IMG/VR virus record: IMGVR_UViG_3300042923_000049
Span: 1-32,459 of that record
Length of the DNA stretch: 32,459 bases
Source: a virus
Strand: one strand, 5' to 3'
Part shown: positions 7,187-13,049 of the stretch, in pieces
Numbering within the stretch: position 1 is the first letter of the stretch
Layout: each line of letters starts with the position of its first letter
Program-made: the position numbers and the translations under genes
The notes under the pieces: model-generated
Told to the model about the DNA's origin: nothing
Seen by the model: the letters and a program-made list of their open reading frames with translations, nothing else
Database searches by the model: none

Positions 7187-7884
7187 CACGCCTCCAAGCC
7201 AAGCAGTCGTCGAATGAATCCGTCACCGTGATCGTGACGGAGTGAATCAGGATCAGATCCCTCAGGGAGCTGGATAGGAACTCCGTTGGGGAGCTTCTCC
7301 GCTAGCTTCTCGTTCATCTCCTGACCGGCCTTGTCCCCGTCCCCGAGAAGGAACACCTTCTCGTAGCCGGCGAAGGCTCGCTCAAAGTGCGTCTTCCAGG
7401 CGCTCACACCCTGAAGAGCAACCGCAGGGATGCCGTCTAGGTCGACTGCCCAGGACGAGAACTCCCCCTCAGTGATGGCCACATAGGGGCTGGAGGTGAT
7501 CAGGGCCCCGGTGTTGTACAGCCGGGGATGGTCCCCAGGAAGGGACTGGTACTTGCCGTGGCCCTCGTGGTGTTCCTTCTCGCCCAGGAGGAAGAAGTAC
7601 GTCCCATCAGGAGCCCGTACACACTCGTCTCGGATGCACCGGAAACGAACCGTGGCTACCAGGTGAGGCCCGCCGGCAGGACGGAGATACGGGACGACAA
7701 GATGGTTCTTGTACTTCTCATGACCCGTCACCGAATCGCCTACGTAGCCGGGGAGCCACCTCTCTGCGCCCTCGTCCAAACCGCGGGCGATCAGGAACTC
7801 CTCTGCTGGGCTCCCCCTGTACTGGCTCTGGTAGTGCTTCGCTGCTTCCACCGAACCGGGCATCTGCCCATTCGATCGCTTCAC
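7186..7884 (-). CDS. DNA primase, TOPRIM catalytic part (second frame)
   Basis: 232 residues. The TOPRIM signature is present: E139 in YVAITEGEFS and D182-x-D184 in VFLLGDGDKAGQ, the metal-binding residues of DnaG-type primases. The N-terminal portion (VEAAKHYQSQYRGSPAEEFLIARGL) matches the linker found in phage primases. It reads +1 relative to the zinc-finger gene upstream, overlapping it by 167 bases. The GTG start at 7884 has GGAGGGG about 10 bases upstream, so independent initiation is plausible. It would make RNA primers together with the zinc part and the helicase-like ATPase. Confidence 0.82.
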   Translation of the reverse strand: MKRSNGQMPGSVEAAKHYQSQYRGSPAEEFLIARGLDEGAERWLPGYVGDSVTGHEKYKNHLVVPYLRPAGGPHLVATVRFRCIRDECVRAPDGTYFFLLGEKEHHEGHGKYQSLPGDHPRLYNTGALITSSPYVAITEGEFSSWAVDLDGIPAVALQGVSAWKTHFERAFAGYEKVFLLGDGDKAGQEMNEKLAEKLPNGVPIQLPEGSDPDSLRHDHGDGFIRRLLGLEA

Positions 7885-8143
7885 GGAAGCCGATCCCCTC
7901 CTCTCTCATGATGACTGCCCATGAGTCCTCAGATACGTCACAGGCGTGACAGTGCCATCTGTCGGCCTCGGGATTAACCGAGGCACTAGGTCTGTCCTCC
8001 ACATGCAAGGGGCACAGAACCTTCCTCCATGCCCCTCCCCAATCGGGGATCTCGACTTCCGGGTAGAACTCCTCGAAGACTTCGAGGATCGGAGGCTTAG
8101 GCGGAGGCGGGAGCTTCCGTCCTGATGTGAACCCGCGTGCCAT
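7718..8143 (-). CDS. DNA primase, CHC2 zinc-finger part (first frame)
   Basis: 141 residues from the ATG at 8143 (GGAG seven bases upstream; the longer start at 8179 has no ribosome site). The zinc ligands C44, H47, C65 and C68 form the CHC2 motif that recognises template DNA in DnaG primases. After ADARFGGS (about residue 100) the frame becomes Arg/Pro/Gly-rich and no longer looks like a primase, while the +1 frame continues it, so the last 40 residues may be overlap-encoded filler or be replaced by frameshifting. Separate zinc and TOPRIM polypeptides are also possible. Confidence 0.8.
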   Translation of the reverse strand: MARGFTSGRKLPPPPKPPILEVFEEFYPEVEIPDWGGAWRKVLCPLHVEDRPSASVNPEADRWHCHACDVSEDSWAVIMREEGIGFREAIEWADARFGGSSEALPEPVQGEPSRGVPDRPRFGRGRREVAPRLRRRFGDGS

Positions 8144-8258
8144 CCTCGTTCTCCAGGTAGACGTGGACAGGGAACTCATAAGAGCGGTGGAGCTGCTTCA
8201 TGAAGTGGGCATTTCCCATGAACTCGTGGTAGTCGTACTTCAGCCCGGAGTGGTCCAT
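8097..8258 (-). CDS. Unknown 53-residue protein
   Basis: MDHSGLKYDYHEFMGNAHF... ending in EAPASA. AAGGA lies nine bases before the ATG, which overlaps the endonuclease VII stop (TGATG). It overlaps the primase start by 47 bases in another frame. It is rich in His and Tyr and has a short beta-like segment (FPVHVYLENEDGTRVHI). No family is recognised. Support comes from translational coupling and from filling an otherwise empty gap. Confidence 0.55.
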   Translation of the reverse strand: MDHSGLKYDYHEFMGNAHFMKQLHRSYEFPVHVYLENEDGTRVHIRTEAPASA

Positions 8259-8683
8259 CAGTCTGTGTCCTTACGGTTGTCACGGTGTATTCGGATGCCG
8301 AGGATCTGAACAGCCGGCGGAGTCACCAGGTACTCCGCGGCCTTGAGAAGGACTTCGGGCTTGTCCCGAGCTGCTGTCAGGAGCCGGCCATTGCACATCC
8401 GGCAGAGAAGACCTCGGACTTGCCCCGTCTTGTGGTCGTGGTCCACGGAGAGCCTCTGTCTCCGAGTCCCTCCACAGATGGCGCACTTCCCGCCCTGCGC
8501 CTCAAACAGCCGGTCGTACTCGCCGGCTTCGAGTCCGTATGTGTCCTGGACTCTGGCCTCATGGGACGCCTTGGAGCGTCCCTTCTTCCGACAGTCGGCA
8601 CAGAGCCGACCCCGCGGTGTGAAGAACCTGAGAGCCCTGTTCCTCGAACACCTAGTGCACTTGCGGGTCTTAGAACCTGGCAT
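8258..8683 (-). CDS. Endonuclease VII family HNH nuclease
   Basis: 141 residues. The core YGLEAGEYDRLFEAQGGKCAICGG ... SVDHDH ... VRGLLCRMCNG is the recombination endonuclease VII pattern: zinc Cys67, 70, 94 and 97, and catalytic D81-H-D-H84. A second Cys pair set (C9, C12, C28, C31) forms an N-terminal zinc finger, common in actinophage members. T4 endonuclease VII resolves branched DNA before packaging; many relatives are nicking or homing enzymes, so the exact role is open. The ATG lies inside a copy of the 16-base repeat. Confidence 0.88.
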   Translation of the reverse strand: MPGSKTRKCTRCSRNRALRFFTPRGRLCADCRKKGRSKASHEARVQDTYGLEAGEYDRLFEAQGGKCAICGGTRRQRLSVDHDHKTGQVRGLLCRMCNGRLLTAARDKPEVLLKAAEYLVTPPAVQILGIRIHRDNRKDTD

Positions 8684-8969
8684 CTCTTGTCAACCTTCGC
8701 TCCAAAAAAATAAGCTGGGATTCTTCCATGGCGTTCTTCAAGGAGGTGAGGAAGTCATGGAAGTTGACCTTCTTCTGACGGCCCCTACCCTGATCGACTA
8801 TCAGGACGTTGTACCCACCCATGAAGTGACGCTTCAGGATGCCGAACAGAAGCTCCGAGTTGAGCCGGCGGGGGTTGGTGATCCGGAGATAGAGGACGGC
8901 TCCCTCACTGGTGATGTCCCGCTGGAGTCCGAACCCGTTGCTTGCACCGTTGCTTCGCATCTTCTTCAT
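8670..8969 (-). CDS. Unknown 99-residue protein, first gene after a promoter
   Basis: MKKMRSNGASNGFGLQ..., basic and mixed alpha/beta, with a central segment (LNSELLFGILKRHFMGGYNVLIVDQGRGRQKK) that may contact nucleic acid. The ATG at 8969 falls where transcription from the promoter at 8976-9006 should begin, so the mRNA may be leaderless; an in-frame ATG three codons later is possible. It overlaps the endonuclease VII start by 14 bases. No family is recognised. Confidence 0.65.
   Translation of the reverse strand: MKKMRSNGASNGFGLQRDITSEGAVLYLRITNPRRLNSELLFGILKRHFMGGYNVLIVDQGRGRQKKVNFHDFLTSLKNAMEESQLIFLERRLTRDARF
8680..8695 (-). promoter_or_regulatory. 16-base repeat without a -10 box (stoperator-like)
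   Basis: On the minus strand reads GGTTGACAAGAGATGC, one base off the consensus. No good -10 box follows at 17-18 bases. It overlaps the end of one gene and contains the ATG of the endonuclease VII gene. An operator inside transcribed DNA fits a transcription-blocking role better than a promoter role. Confidence 0.5.
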
Positions 8970-8975
8970 ATCTCC

Positions 8976-9006
8976 AGTATGCGCGTTCGAGCATCTCTTA
9001 TCAACC
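8976..9006 (-). promoter_or_regulatory. Leftward promoter overlapping a perfect 16-base repeat
   Basis: Repeat 9006-8991 (minus strand) supplies the -35 box TTGATA (9004-8999). The -10 box CATACT is at 8981-8976 after 17 bases. The predicted RNA start is at or within a few bases of the ATG at 8969. Confidence 0.7.
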
Positions 9007-9022
9007 GTGAGGGAGTTGTGAA

Positions 9023-9042
9023 GGAGTGATCTACATCACTCC
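9023..9042 (-). terminator. Hairpin at the end of the 110-residue gene
   Basis: Perfect 8-base stem GGAGTGAT with a four-base loop and ATCACTCC, overlapping the stop codon of the gene at 9036. No T-run follows, so termination would be weak or Rho-dependent. It lies just upstream of the next promoter. Confidence 0.35.
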
Positions 9043-9368
9043 ACAACCGGAACCATGTACTTCTCAAACGAGGTTTCGTGGCCCCCCTCCTGGTCCTTGA
9101 GGACGTAGAAGGACTCATCCCCATCAGGGAAGGGGCCGGCAACCAGCTCGAAGGACGTGCCCGCGGGGCTGAACTTAAACGTCACTCTGTCCCCCACCTC
9201 GAACTTGGGGGCAGCAGACAGAAGGGTCTCCGAGCCGATGAGGTGGTGTCCTTCGGAGTTCTCCACCAGGTAGCAAGGGGTAGTGATTTCCGGGACACGG
9301 AACGGCCCGAAGGCCACGATCCCGACACCCCACATCTTGTGAATGATCTTGTCTCCGACGTTGAACAT
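9036..9368 (-). CDS. Unknown protein with tandem SH3/KOW-like repeats
   Basis: 110 residues from the ATG at 9368, preceded by AGGGAGA; the longer GTG frame (9392) lacks a ribosome site. Two similar halves begin MFNVGDKIIHKMWGVGIV and FEVGDRVTFKFSPAG, typical of SH3-like beta barrels. Similar small barrel domains occur in the DUF3310 protein and its 56-residue neighbour, so the phage has a set of these. Function unknown; they usually bind nucleic acid or protein. Confidence 0.7.
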   Translation of the reverse strand: MFNVGDKIIHKMWGVGIVAFGPFRVPEITTPCYLVENSEGHHLIGSETLLSAAPKFEVGDRVTFKFSPAGTSFELVAGPFPDGDESFYVLKDQEGGHETSFEKYMVPVVE

Positions 9369-9405
9369 GCCTGTCTCCCTAACGGTCCGCACCGCGGACT
9401 AGTAA

Positions 9406-10245
9406 TTAGAAGTTGATCCCCATAGCATCCTGCGCATCCTTGAGACGCAGGGTCGTGCTGTCCAGCTCCAGGCGGGCGAAGGTGTTACCTGAGGCATCCG
9501 CAAAGCCTTCACGATTCTTCACAGGAGAGATGTTGAGAACCCTGTTCATGCCTTGCTCGTCCGGCTCCCGATGGATGGTCAGGATCAGAGACGGCACACG
9601 ACCGATCTTCCCCTTCACCCCAGACAACGGGATGGGCTTCAGCCCATCCGAGTACTCACCAGTGACATGGTGAAGAGCCATCACATGAGACTCGGTTTCC
9701 CGAGCCATGTCGTTCAGGTACTCACACATGCCCTCCAGACCGAATGTGAAGGACTCAGCATCAGACGCTCCTCCGGTGTCGACGTTGGTGATGTTGTCCA
9801 CGACACACAAATGAGGGTGACATCCGAAGACCTCGTAATAGGTCTCAAGGTCTGCCTCCATATCAGACGGAGTCGGCATGGCCTCATAGGACATCCGGAC
9901 CCACCACTTGTCTCCGAGGATTCGTTCATACTCCCCGAACTTGTTCTCCAGGAGGGCCTTCTTGACGTCTCGGACGTCATCACCAGTCAACATGGCCGTG
10001 GCCCGACTGAGCTGAGTAGCAGCGTTCGAGTCCGCGGACCAGTACATGACGGGCATTGAGCCGTACAGGGCAAGGTTCAGCGCCAGGAGCGACTTGCCGG
10101 TGCCAGGGCCGGCCGCAGCAAGGGACAGCTCCCCCCGCCTGAACTCGACGTCAAGCTTCTGAAGTGCCTTGCTTGGATTGGGGATTGGCTCCCCCGCGGA
10201 GCCCTTGATCCTTGCAGACTGGACCAAGCTATAGATGATGCCCAC
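9406..10245 (-). CDS. RecA/DnaB-type ATPase, likely replicative helicase
   Basis: 279 residues. Walker A GPGTGKS (46-52), Walker B ending in D150 (LCVVDN), a sensor-like HHVTGEYSDG and a late RecA-fold strand (SLILTIHREP). It lacks the N-terminal domain of full-length DnaB (about 450 residues), so it is a core-only helicase or a RadA/RepA-like ATPase. With primase and endonuclease VII nearby, a replication role fits well. The GTG start at 10245 has GGAAGAAG just upstream. It lies downstream of a terminator (10263-10292), so part of the transcription from above must read through. Confidence 0.8.
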   Translation of the reverse strand: MGIIYSLVQSARIKGSAGEPIPNPSKALQKLDVEFRRGELSLAAAGPGTGKSLLALNLALYGSMPVMYWSADSNAATQLSRATAMLTGDDVRDVKKALLENKFGEYERILGDKWWVRMSYEAMPTPSDMEADLETYYEVFGCHPHLCVVDNITNVDTGGASDAESFTFGLEGMCEYLNDMARETESHVMALHHVTGEYSDGLKPIPLSGVKGKIGRVPSLILTIHREPDEQGMNRVLNISPVKNREGFADASGNTFARLELDSTTLRLKDAQDAMGINF

Positions 10246-10262
10246 CTTCTTCCAGACATACG

Positions 10263-10292
10263 AAAGGGCCCCGAGGTGTTGTCTCGGGGCCC
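10263..10292 (-). terminator. Rho-independent terminator, leftward
   Basis: Ten-base perfect stem GGGCCCCGAG with a seven-base loop and CTCGGGGCCC, followed on the minus strand by TTT. It lies between the 45-residue gene and the helicase-like gene. The short T-run suggests partial termination. Confidence 0.7.
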
Positions 10293-10308
10293 TCAGCGAA
10301 GGGTGTTG

Positions 10309-10446
10309 CTACTCAGTCACGGCGTTTCGTTCCACAGCCGTAAGAACCTCAGCCAGACCGCGGAACGTGACTGTTTCTGTGTACTCCACCTCGTCACCTT
10401 GATCGTTGACGTAAGTCAATGTGAGATCCACAGTCTCATCAGCCAT
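10309..10446 (-). CDS. Unknown 45-residue protein
   Basis: MADETVDLTLTYVNDQGDEV..., start chosen at 10446 because GGGGGAG lies nine bases upstream and the longer frame would overlap the 59-residue gene. Acidic, beta-type N-terminus then a short helix. No family is recognised. A terminator follows. Confidence 0.65.
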   Translation of the reverse strand: MADETVDLTLTYVNDQGDEVEYTETVTFRGLAEVLTAVERNAVTE

Positions 10447-10451
10447 GTCCA

Positions 10452-10631
10452 CTACTCCCCCTTGTACGGATCGATCATGTTTGCTGCTTCGTTGATGATG
10501 GATCGAAGTGCCTGCTGTGCTGGACTGTCTCCGTACGTCGAAGCCCACGCCCTTTGCTTCTCAGCCGCCTCATGGCGTACGGCCTTCTCGAAATCATCAA
10601 GCCAGTGCTGAATCTCTTCTCCAACACTCAT
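10452..10631 (-). CDS. Unknown 59-residue helical protein
   Basis: MSVGEEIQHWLDDFEKAVRH... ending in DPYKGE. GAGGAG lies five bases before the ATG. It sits between two genes with gaps of only 5-10 bases and is predicted nearly all helical. The long helix 'EEIQHWLDDFEKAVRHEAAE' suggests a coiled-coil or partner-binding role. No family is recognised. Confidence 0.7.
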   Translation of the reverse strand: MSVGEEIQHWLDDFEKAVRHEAAEKQRAWASTYGDSPAQQALRSIINEAANMIDPYKGE

Positions 10632-10640
10632 TTCTACTCC

Positions 10641-10841
10641 TCAGTCCCGAACCCACTCGTACTCACACCCATACCCGAACCGCTCAGCAACGCCGCCATC
10701 GAAGTCCTCAGGCGTCAGCTCGAACCCATAGTGCTCCGCAACCTGCTTCAGCGTCCGGAATTCCATGAGCCGGGAATCGCACATCGGGTGGTTTGCGAGA
10801 GGTGGGTACTGGTTGATTACCCACTGGACTTTGCTTGGCAC
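10641..10841 (-). CDS. Unknown 66-residue protein
   Basis: GTG start at 10841 with GAGGAG five bases upstream. The segment FRTLKQVAEHYGFELTPEDFDGGVAERFG contains a short helix-turn-helix-like stretch (LKQVAEHYGFELTPEDF), which might bind DNA, but it is too short to be sure. It directly follows the lipoprotein gene (two bases apart) and is probably co-transcribed with it. Confidence 0.65.
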   Translation of the reverse strand: MPSKVQWVINQYPPLANHPMCDSRLMEFRTLKQVAEHYGFELTPEDFDGGVAERFGYGCEYEWVRD

Positions 10842-10843
10842 TT

Positions 10844-11383
10844 CTACTCCTCAATCTCCTCAACAGGAGGAAGCCCCAGATGGGCCCTGACGAGGCCGGC
10901 GGCCTCTCCGTCTTCAGTCAGCGGATACTTGGGGTCGAACAGATCGTCTTCAGTCTCGACCTCGGACAACTCCTGCCAGGCCAACTGATCTGCCCTGGTC
11001 TCATCGATCAACAGACTGATGGACTCCTGAGCCTCAGCCGGCCAAGGAACCTTGCCTACCTCATCAGCGAACTGCCTGTTGACTGAAGGCATGTCCTTGC
11101 AAGCCTTACGGATCTTGGAGAAGTCACCTGACTTGACGATTCCCTCATCAAGAATCGGGTTCACGACGGGGAGGCACTTGTCCAAGCCTTCGTTGTAGGG
11201 CTCCACCAGTTCCAAGTACTTCTCAGCTCCCTGCTCTCTGGTGAGAGCAGTCGGTGAAGCCTGTGTGGTTGGCGACGAGACAGACTTACTGCTGTTGGTA
11301 GGCGCCGGCTGCTCCTCTGAAGAGCAGCCGACACCCAGCACAACCAGACCAATGACCAGGGCAGATACACGAGTTGACTTCAT
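10844..11383 (-). CDS. Phage-encoded lipoprotein, possibly superinfection exclusion
   Basis: 179 residues. N-terminus MKSTR, a hydrophobic stretch and a lipobox LGVGC with the lipid-bearing Cys20, then a Ser/Thr/Pro linker (about 22-47) and a mostly helical acidic domain. This predicts a protein anchored on the outer face of the host membrane. It has its own promoter (11417-11447) under the 16-base repeat. Lipoproteins expressed from phage control regions often block a second infection, but the sequence alone does not prove this. Confidence 0.8.
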   Translation of the reverse strand: MKSTRVSALVIGLVVLGVGCSSEEQPAPTNSSKSVSSPTTQASPTALTREQGAEKYLELVEPYNEGLDKCLPVVNPILDEGIVKSGDFSKIRKACKDMPSVNRQFADEVGKVPWPAEAQESISLLIDETRADQLAWQELSEVETEDDLFDPKYPLTEDGEAAGLVRAHLGLPPVEEIEE

Positions 11384-11416
11384 GCTCTGGACACTAGCAC
11401 CCTGTCCACAAGGAAG

Positions 11417-11447
11417 ACTCTACACAACCAAGCCTCTCTTATCAACC
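11417..11447 (-). promoter_or_regulatory. Leftward promoter for the lipoprotein gene, with 16-base repeat
   Basis: Repeat copy 11447-11432 (one mismatch: GGTTGATAAGAGAGGC). The -35 TTGATA is at 11445-11440, followed by 17 bases and the -10 TAGAGT at 11422-11417. The lipoprotein ATG is about 30 bases downstream of the -10 box. Confidence 0.65.
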
Positions 11448-11459
11448 CTGGAACCAAGA

Positions 11460-11969
11460 TCAATCGTGGGAGTAGAACTCAACTTCAATCCCGGTCTTCC
11501 GGACAGTCACCATGGCGTGATCCCCGAAGTGCTCCAGGAGGACATTGTCATAGGCGCCAGACTGGAGAGCAACGTCAAGAGCCTGGCAACGGTTATACCG
11601 GTCCTCGTCCGGGCCTTCATAGACCCATCCTAGGATCTTACGCTCAGACTCATCCCAGATCGCCTTCGTCTTTCCCAAGCTCCGGTGGTAATCCACGCTC
11701 AGATCGTCCGCGTAGAACTCCTCGCTGTCCTCAGCGTCAACATCGGCTGTGGTCTTGACCCACAGACCGTGAACCGAGAACTCACAGAGGTCCCCATCGT
11801 TGAAGTAGGGGGTGTACTGGCGCCACCCAAACTCGACAATGGTCGGGTCATCAAGAAGGGCCTGGAAGAGAGGAGCAAGCTCCTCAATCGGCTTCTGCTC
11901 AGTTCGAGCAGAACCCTGAGTGATGTCACCAGAGACAGGCATACCAAGGAAGTTCGAAGTAGTCGTCAT
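11460..11969 (-). CDS. Unknown 169-residue protein
   Basis: Start chosen at 11969 (MTTTSNFLGMPVSGDITQ...), with GGAGG seven bases upstream and an ATGA overlap with the gene before; the longer frame would run 75 bases into that gene. Acidic, with many aromatic residues (EFGWRQYTPYFNDGD, ILGWVYEGPDEDRYNR) and likely alpha/beta. No domain is recognised. Confidence 0.75.
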   Translation of the reverse strand: MTTTSNFLGMPVSGDITQGSARTEQKPIEELAPLFQALLDDPTIVEFGWRQYTPYFNDGDLCEFSVHGLWVKTTADVDAEDSEEFYADDLSVDYHRSLGKTKAIWDESERKILGWVYEGPDEDRYNRCQALDVALQSGAYDNVLLEHFGDHAMVTVRKTGIEVEFYSHD

Positions 11970-12358
11970 GCTGAAGCCTCCGAAGGCTGGCTGAGGAGAA
12001 GGGTAGAAAGAGGCACTTCCTTGCGCTGAGAGCCAGACATCCACTTCTCAACAGGAGTGTTCCTGTGGTAGTCCGCCGGCGTGGGAAGCCAGCCGAGGTC
12101 TTCTTGGATGTGCCTTTCCGCGATAAGCCTCACGGGCACTTCCACAGTCCCGTGCCCGTTCTTCTTGGGTACGGTGATGGTGCGGCCGAAGATGCGCTGA
12201 CACAACCACACACCTTCGGTGTGGTGGTACAGAGCACGGTGCCTTACATCACCAATGCTGACCTTTGACGAGTCGATGAACTCCTCAATTTCGATGTAAT
12301 CCTCAGGAGTTCCGCCCCACTTCCGAGCCGCGGACTTGGCGTGATTCCAGCTATTGAT
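11966..12358 (-). CDS. DUF6915-like protein with an apparent ATC start
   Basis: 130 residues if read from 12358. The frame is open and protein-like from there (INSWNHAKSAARKWGG ... PEDYIEIEEFID), matching the N-terminus of a small phage family I recall as DUF6915 (NHA ... SARK.GG.PEDY ... RHRALYHHTEGV). No ATG, GTG or TTG lies in the right place; ATC at 12358 sits five bases after GAGGAG, exactly where a start is expected. The first standard start (GTG at 12211) would remove 49 conserved residues and has no clear ribosome site. Either ATC is used, or the start has been mutated and the gene is weak or dead. Confidence 0.6.
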   Translation of the reverse strand: MNSWNHAKSAARKWGGTPEDYIEIEEFIDSSKVSIGDVRHRALYHHTEGVWLCQRIFGRTITVPKKNGHGTVEVPVRLIAERHIQEDLGWLPTPADYHRNTPVEKWMSGSQRKEVPLSTLLLSQPSEASA

Positions 12359-12367
12359 GACGACTCC

Positions 12368-12559
12368 TCAGAAGGTGGGCTTGGAATCATGGATCAGGTC
12401 GATTACGACCTGAAGGTTCTCCTTGGTCAGAGGGTCCGTGGTCTGGTCCTTGATGGTGTTGAGACAGCGGACCACTGACAGAGCTGTAATCATGCGGTAC
12501 TGCGTTCGGCCCTTCCGAAGAACTGCCGTAGTGATCTCGAAAACCTTTGTCCTCTTCAC
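12368..12559 (-). CDS. Unknown 63-residue protein
   Basis: GTG start at 12559 with GGGAGG seven bases upstream; it overlaps the stop of the 45-52 residue gene before it. MKRTKVFEITTAVLRKGRTQYR..., a basic and helical protein. The long helix with MITALSVVRCLNTIKDQT may form a bundle. No family is recognised. Confidence 0.65.
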   Translation of the reverse strand: MKRTKVFEITTAVLRKGRTQYRMITALSVVRCLNTIKDQTTDPLTKENLQVVIDLIHDSKPTF

Positions 12560-12714
12560 GCCACGGCCTCCCACTTGCCGGCATCGTTGTGGTCCAGCGT
12601 CACCTTGAAAACGCTGCGAGTCTGCGTGTGGTAGATGCAAATCCCTTCAGGGTTCATGAATCCAGGAGCCGCGGCAAAACCAAACGTCGCCATCTCGATC
12701 CCGGTAGTCAGCAC
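12556..12714 (-). CDS. Unknown 52-residue protein
   Basis: Frame VLTTGIEMATFGFAAAPG... ending in KWEAVA. GTG at 12714 directly follows the upstream stop and has AGGAG ten bases before it; an ATG seven codons later (12693) would give 45 residues but has a weaker site. The stop overlaps the next start (GTGA). Mostly beta-type, with PEGICIYHTQTRSVFKVTLDHND. No family is recognised. Confidence 0.5.
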   Translation of the reverse strand: MLTTGIEMATFGFAAAPGFMNPEGICIYHTQTRSVFKVTLDHNDAGKWEAVA

Positions 12715-12948
12715 TCACTTCGGGCTCCTGGTGTAAGGGGGATCAACCTTGGTGATCTGAGTGGTAGTCACGAACTGGAAGACCTCGTACTTGTCAGCCA
12801 GTTCCTCACGGTCGTAGTAGTCCAGAGAATTCCAAGCCTCCTGCGGAGTCTCCTGTCCTCCGTACTGCCTAAGTCGTTGCTGCGCGTGCTCAACACCCAA
12901 GCCGGCCTGGTAAACCGTCTCCGTCTCGGAGTAGCTGACCTGCTTCAC
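12715..12948 (-). CDS. Unknown 77-residue protein next to a repeat element
   Basis: GTG start at 12948. The best ribosome site (AGAGG) is the tail of the 16-base repeat at 12955-12970. MKQVSYSETETVYQAGLGVEH... is Tyr/Gln/Glu-rich with a helical middle. No family is recognised. It is the first gene after a terminator-like hairpin, so its expression may depend on read-through from the promoter at 13019-13049. Confidence 0.65.
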   Translation of the reverse strand: MKQVSYSETETVYQAGLGVEHAQQRLRQYGGQETPQEAWNSLDYYDREELADKYEVFQFVTTTQITKVDPPYTRSPK

Positions 12949-12954
12949 AACCCA

Positions 12955-12970
12955 ACCTCTCTTATCAACC
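12955..12970 (-). promoter_or_regulatory. 16-base repeat without a clear -10 box
   Basis: Minus strand GGTTGATAAGAGAGGT, two mismatches from the consensus. At 17-18 bases downstream there is AAGCAG, not a usable -10 box. It lies between a hairpin and the start codon of the 77-residue gene, as expected for an operator inside a transcript. Confidence 0.5.
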
Positions 12971-12980
12971 TAGGAGCCTT

Positions 12981-13012
12981 AGAAGAGGGGCCTCACCGGG
13001 CCCCTTCCCTCT
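12981..13012 (-). terminator. Terminator-like hairpin just after a promoter
   Basis: Minus strand stem AGGGGCC, six-base loop, GGCCCCT, extended by GA/TC pairs with one bulge, then TCTTCT. It begins within about ten bases of the predicted RNA start from the promoter at 13019-13049, so most transcripts would be only about 35-40 bases long. Confidence 0.55.
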
Positions 13013-13018
13013 AACTCC

Positions 13019-13049
13019 AGTATGACATACCAAGCATCTCTTATCAACC
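13019..13049 (-). promoter_or_regulatory. Leftward promoter overlapping a perfect 16-base repeat
   Basis: Repeat 13049-13034 on the minus strand gives the -35 TTGATA (13047-13042). A 17-base spacer leads to CATACT (13024-13019), the same -10 box as two other promoters here. The repeat also overlaps the tandem stops (TGA TAA) of the Cas4-like gene. Confidence 0.7.

Noticed and set aside
8143-8179. Longer start for the primase zinc-finger gene (ATG at 8179)
   Set aside because: No ribosome site, and it would overlap the 53-residue gene further. The ATG at 8143 has GGAG at a good distance.
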